NCBI GenBank assembly: GCA_029204225.1
Contig: CM055097.1
Location: 33,478,804 to 33,542,803 of the forward strand
Direction of reading: 5' to 3'
Length of the DNA: 64,000 bases
Source: Diphasiastrum complanatum
Lineage: Eukaryota; Streptophyta; Lycopodiopsida; Lycopodiales; Lycopodiaceae
The notes beneath the pieces are model-generated. The model saw nothing but the letters and a program-made list of their open reading frames with translations. It ran no database searches and was not told the origin of the DNA. Shown here piece by piece: positions 60,970 through 64,000 of the stretch. Each line of letters begins with the position of its first letter. Positions within the stretch are counted from its first letter, which is position 1. The position numbers and the translations under genes are program-made.

Positions 60970-63969
60970 TCATCCAAATAAATGGGTTCTCTAGTGTTTA
61001 GGAACAAGAGATCATATCCTACAAGGATTATAGGACAGCTAGATGATCGGTGGATCTCTGGAATATCAGATAAGGCGGTTAAGGGTTTCTAGAAGGAAAA
61101 ACTGATGGTATGGGACATCAGTGGTTCTGGAAAGGAAATTCTAGGACTGTAAAGATTTGATGATCAATGGTGTATTTTGGTACCTAGTCGCGATATGGGA
61201 AAAATAAAACCATTTGATCAAATGTGGGGTATTTTGGAAAATTTTGAGGTCTAATCTAGATCCTAATGTGGTATCTCACTATTTACAAAATTAGAGGCCC
61301 TCAAATCTATTTCTCGTTTTCTTATTTAGTCCTTTACTTCTTAGTAATTTCTCGAATATAAGACATCAGACTACTTTATATGATTCTTTCCAACATGAAG
61401 TTATTCTTCTGAAAGATTGTTATGTCATATAAATTACTACTTGTGTGAATAGACTTGGAATTTAGATAAATTCTAAGATTAAAGTGTTTCATTTATTAAA
61501 CCTAGAAGATCTATTTTTGCATAAATGGATTTCGATGGAATGGTAATTTATATCACTCGGGTTGAAAATATTTGAAGGAAAAGTCTTGTTTGTAATAGAG
61601 TGAATCCTTTTGTGGAATGCATGAGGGGTGAAGTGATGGAATAAAATTCTATTTAAGAAACTGTAATTTGCATAATTTTTGAAAGAAAACCAGCTGTGGT
61701 ATAGAAATGAGATTGTTCTGAAAGTAATTTCGAATAGATTCAAAGTAAGAAACCTAATTGAAACTTTTTGAATAAGAGAAATTCTCTAGGAATTGTGTGG
61801 ACAATCTGGAACTAGAACAAAATACTGAAATTCGAATCATTATCTATAAGTAGTATAGTGCAAGATCAAAAGTTACTAATTCCATTTTGATTTTGATCAA
61901 GTTTTAAAACTGAGATATTTGTATAAGTCAACATAATCTTAGTTTGAGTATTAGGATCAGAGAGGGGTTGATTGAGTGGAAGAAATTATGCTATTAGATG
62001 AAGTTGGATTGGAAAATTGTTGAGAGTGAAAGTTATTTGTCTAAGAGATTTTTTGGATATGTTATTTACTCATGAGAAATATTTAATTTTTTAGTAGCTG
62101 AGTTACAAGATTCTCAGTGAGATATGTGAGTAACATATGTGGATCTTGAGGAATCCGCTAGATAAGAATGTGGTTCATAGTGAGATTATTCACTTATGTG
62201 CATGATTAATCTTGTATGAATCTACTGTGTATTCCTAGTTACTAGGGTTATTTGGTGCACTTAACCTACTCGGTGAACATAAACATATGATCAAGTATTG
62301 TTTTGACAGATACTTACAAAGTTAACAAATCTCTGTGTGGAAGATTTATGGCCCTAACTTATAAATGATTTGGATGAGGATCTAAGTGTGGTGTCATACT
62401 AGTATAATTGAATTCTGCACCTATACATTAAGATTTCTGAGTCATTGGCAATTAACTTGAGTAATTGATTACTCCAAGGTGAAGTTAATTGGTAAAAAAC
62501 GATCAGTGTGATGTGGATTCATCAGAAATTGATGGTTTTTGAGATATATTGCTTGTAAGATCCATGATTAGTGAATCATGTGGGTTCATCAGTTAAAATT
62601 ATGTGCATTGGATATACAATATTTTGGGATAGAGTATTCCTTAGTTAAGGAATAGACTCAACTCATTAGTGATTATATCCGAGAGCGCTCAATTGGATAA
62701 TGAATCATAATAAATCCGAGAATAATAACTGAATTGATATTCAACAAGACTTTGGATATATAGATTTGATTTGATTCTAGATGGTAATCGAAAGTTTTTT
62801 GTAGTTGAAGATGATTGTCATTATCATTTTGGTATGCTTTCTATCTTTAATTATCAATGTTTATAGAACTTGAATATCTCGCACTTCAGTTAAAGAATCC
62901 GATTTGGAGAGTATTTCTAAAATCTAGTATTTTCCTCTTGGGAAAGATTTTGAAATGATTCCTTTTTTTTTTTTTCTGAGTTATGTTGAACATTTATTCC
63001 AGTATCTTGTAAATGATTAAGTATGATATTGGATTCTAGAAAATTATGATTTGCAAATTATATGAATCTAGATATTTATGGTTGACGGATTATAACTAGT
63101 TATTTAATTGTTGTTAGTGGATTATAAGGAATTGTGAGGATTCTTAAGTGTGACGATTAAGTCTTGATCTATTAATTGAGTAAGAATTCAGATTAGTGTT
63201 TTGAATCTCTTTACTCCAGTACTTTAATTGAGAACCCATGGATCTCACAGACATTCTCACAAGATAAGTATTTTGTTTGTGGAGAATTAATTTATCTAGT
63301 GGATGCTATTCTGCTACAGTTTATGGTCTACAAATGTTGAGTACAGTTTTTTCTTTTGATTAGATGTCTAGATATCATAGGGGACAGACAAATCTATTAA
63401 GATGAATGATTGCTATTTTTTCTTGCATTTGATGCTAGAAACTGGAGCATTTAACTCAAGAAAGTATCTAGGATACTTAGAGTTGAGGTTTAATCATTTT
63501 ATATCTCAATGATTCTCCTAGAAATTCTAATTGGATGAAATATCATATCTTAGAATTGGATTCTAAGGGTATTTGTACTTGAAAGCTTTTACAAATTGTC
63601 TACTAGAGTTTGTGGATAATTTCAGATTGTAATTATTATTTTTTAAACTTTAAATATCCTAAGTTAGGTAATATTTCACTCAGTGGTTCATGCAAGTGTC
63701 TTACATGAAGGTGAAGTTACTAACTTGTGTTGAGTTTAATCTGGTATAGAAAATATATCTCTTAGTGTACTTGTCAAACCAGAGTTTGTACTCCAGAACA
63801 GAGATTAACAATTGGAAATAGGTTTATCTTTGAGTACTTGTTTGATATGAAAGTCAGACTAAGGATATTGATTTTTTTGGTTAATATTGAAAGTTAAAAG
63901 AACTGTTCTTATAATTCTTTCATGTTTTGAGGAGTTTCTAAGGATAGAAGCAGTTTAAGAAGGGAAGAA
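60970..63969 (+). mobile_element. Degenerate Ty3/Gypsy internal region (copy B)
   Basis: Colinear with 56-3181 from TCATCCAAATAAATGG to the polypurine tract (AAGAAGGGAAGAA before 63970), with many small differences and indels (3.00 kb against 3.13 kb). No intact frame. Confidence 0.75.
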
Positions 63970-64000
63970 TGTCATGGCCATATTCTGTTAAGGACATGGA
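63970..64000 (+). repeat. Start of 3' LTR of copy B (cut by window end)
   Basis: TGTCATGGCCATATTCTGTT matches the LTR start at 3182 (TGTTATGACCATATTCGGTT). Confidence 0.75.

Overview
This is a plant nuclear window: AT-rich, spliceosomal introns with GT-AG borders, plant-type transposons and a plant U-box/ARM E3 ligase gene. The density of nested, decayed transposons, the long (GA)n/(CT)n tracts and the scarcity of genes suggest a large, repeat-rich vascular plant genome. The species cannot be named from the sequence, and a gymnosperm or woody angiosperm is only a guess.

Layout. 1-3.6 kb is the 3' part of a degenerate Ty3/Gypsy element with the start of its 3' LTR; a second copy of the same family fills 60.97-64 kb, and fragments lie at 38.7-39.7 kb. 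8.2-9.6 kb and 14.1-15.0 kb hold two broken, intron-containing copies of a gene that reads like a beta-class N4-cytosine/N6-adenine DNA methyltransferase. Around and between them are a Gypsy RT/RNase H fragment, Copia fragments and a LINE 3' end. 19.6-20.9 kb is a broken histone H3-like (possibly CENH3-like) gene with a long serine/arginine- and glutamine-rich tail. It is followed by an array of four 70-bp palindromes. 21.5-23.0 kb and 24.1-25.6 kb hold two unrecognised minus-strand gene models, both apparently spliced and probably damaged. 30.1-32.1 kb is the one clearly intact host gene: a single-exon PUB17-like U-box/ARM ubiquitin ligase on the minus strand. 34.9-38.6 kb is a stack of Copia remnants.

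40.39-60.42 kb is best explained as one 20-kb CACTA (En/Spm) transposon. It has approximate inverted ends, clusters of the palindrome GCCACGCGTGGC near both ends, a spliced TNPA-like gene on the minus strand at its left and a spliced TNP2-type transposase on the plus strand at its right. A SET-domain (lysine methyltransferase-like) gene lies upstream of TNP2. Inside it lie Gypsy remnants, and inside these a 6.04-kb Copia element with both LTRs, a perfect 5-bp target duplication (AGGAC), primer-binding site and polypurine tract. The reverse transcriptase region of that Copia element has been replaced by about 1.06 kb of unrelated sequence that continues its reading frame.

Most interesting for follow-up: the methyltransferase-like gene pair, the SET gene inside the CACTA element, the Copia element with its RT exchanged for foreign sequence, and the long-tailed H3-like gene. 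All calls come from reading the sequence by eye; no database or structure search was run.
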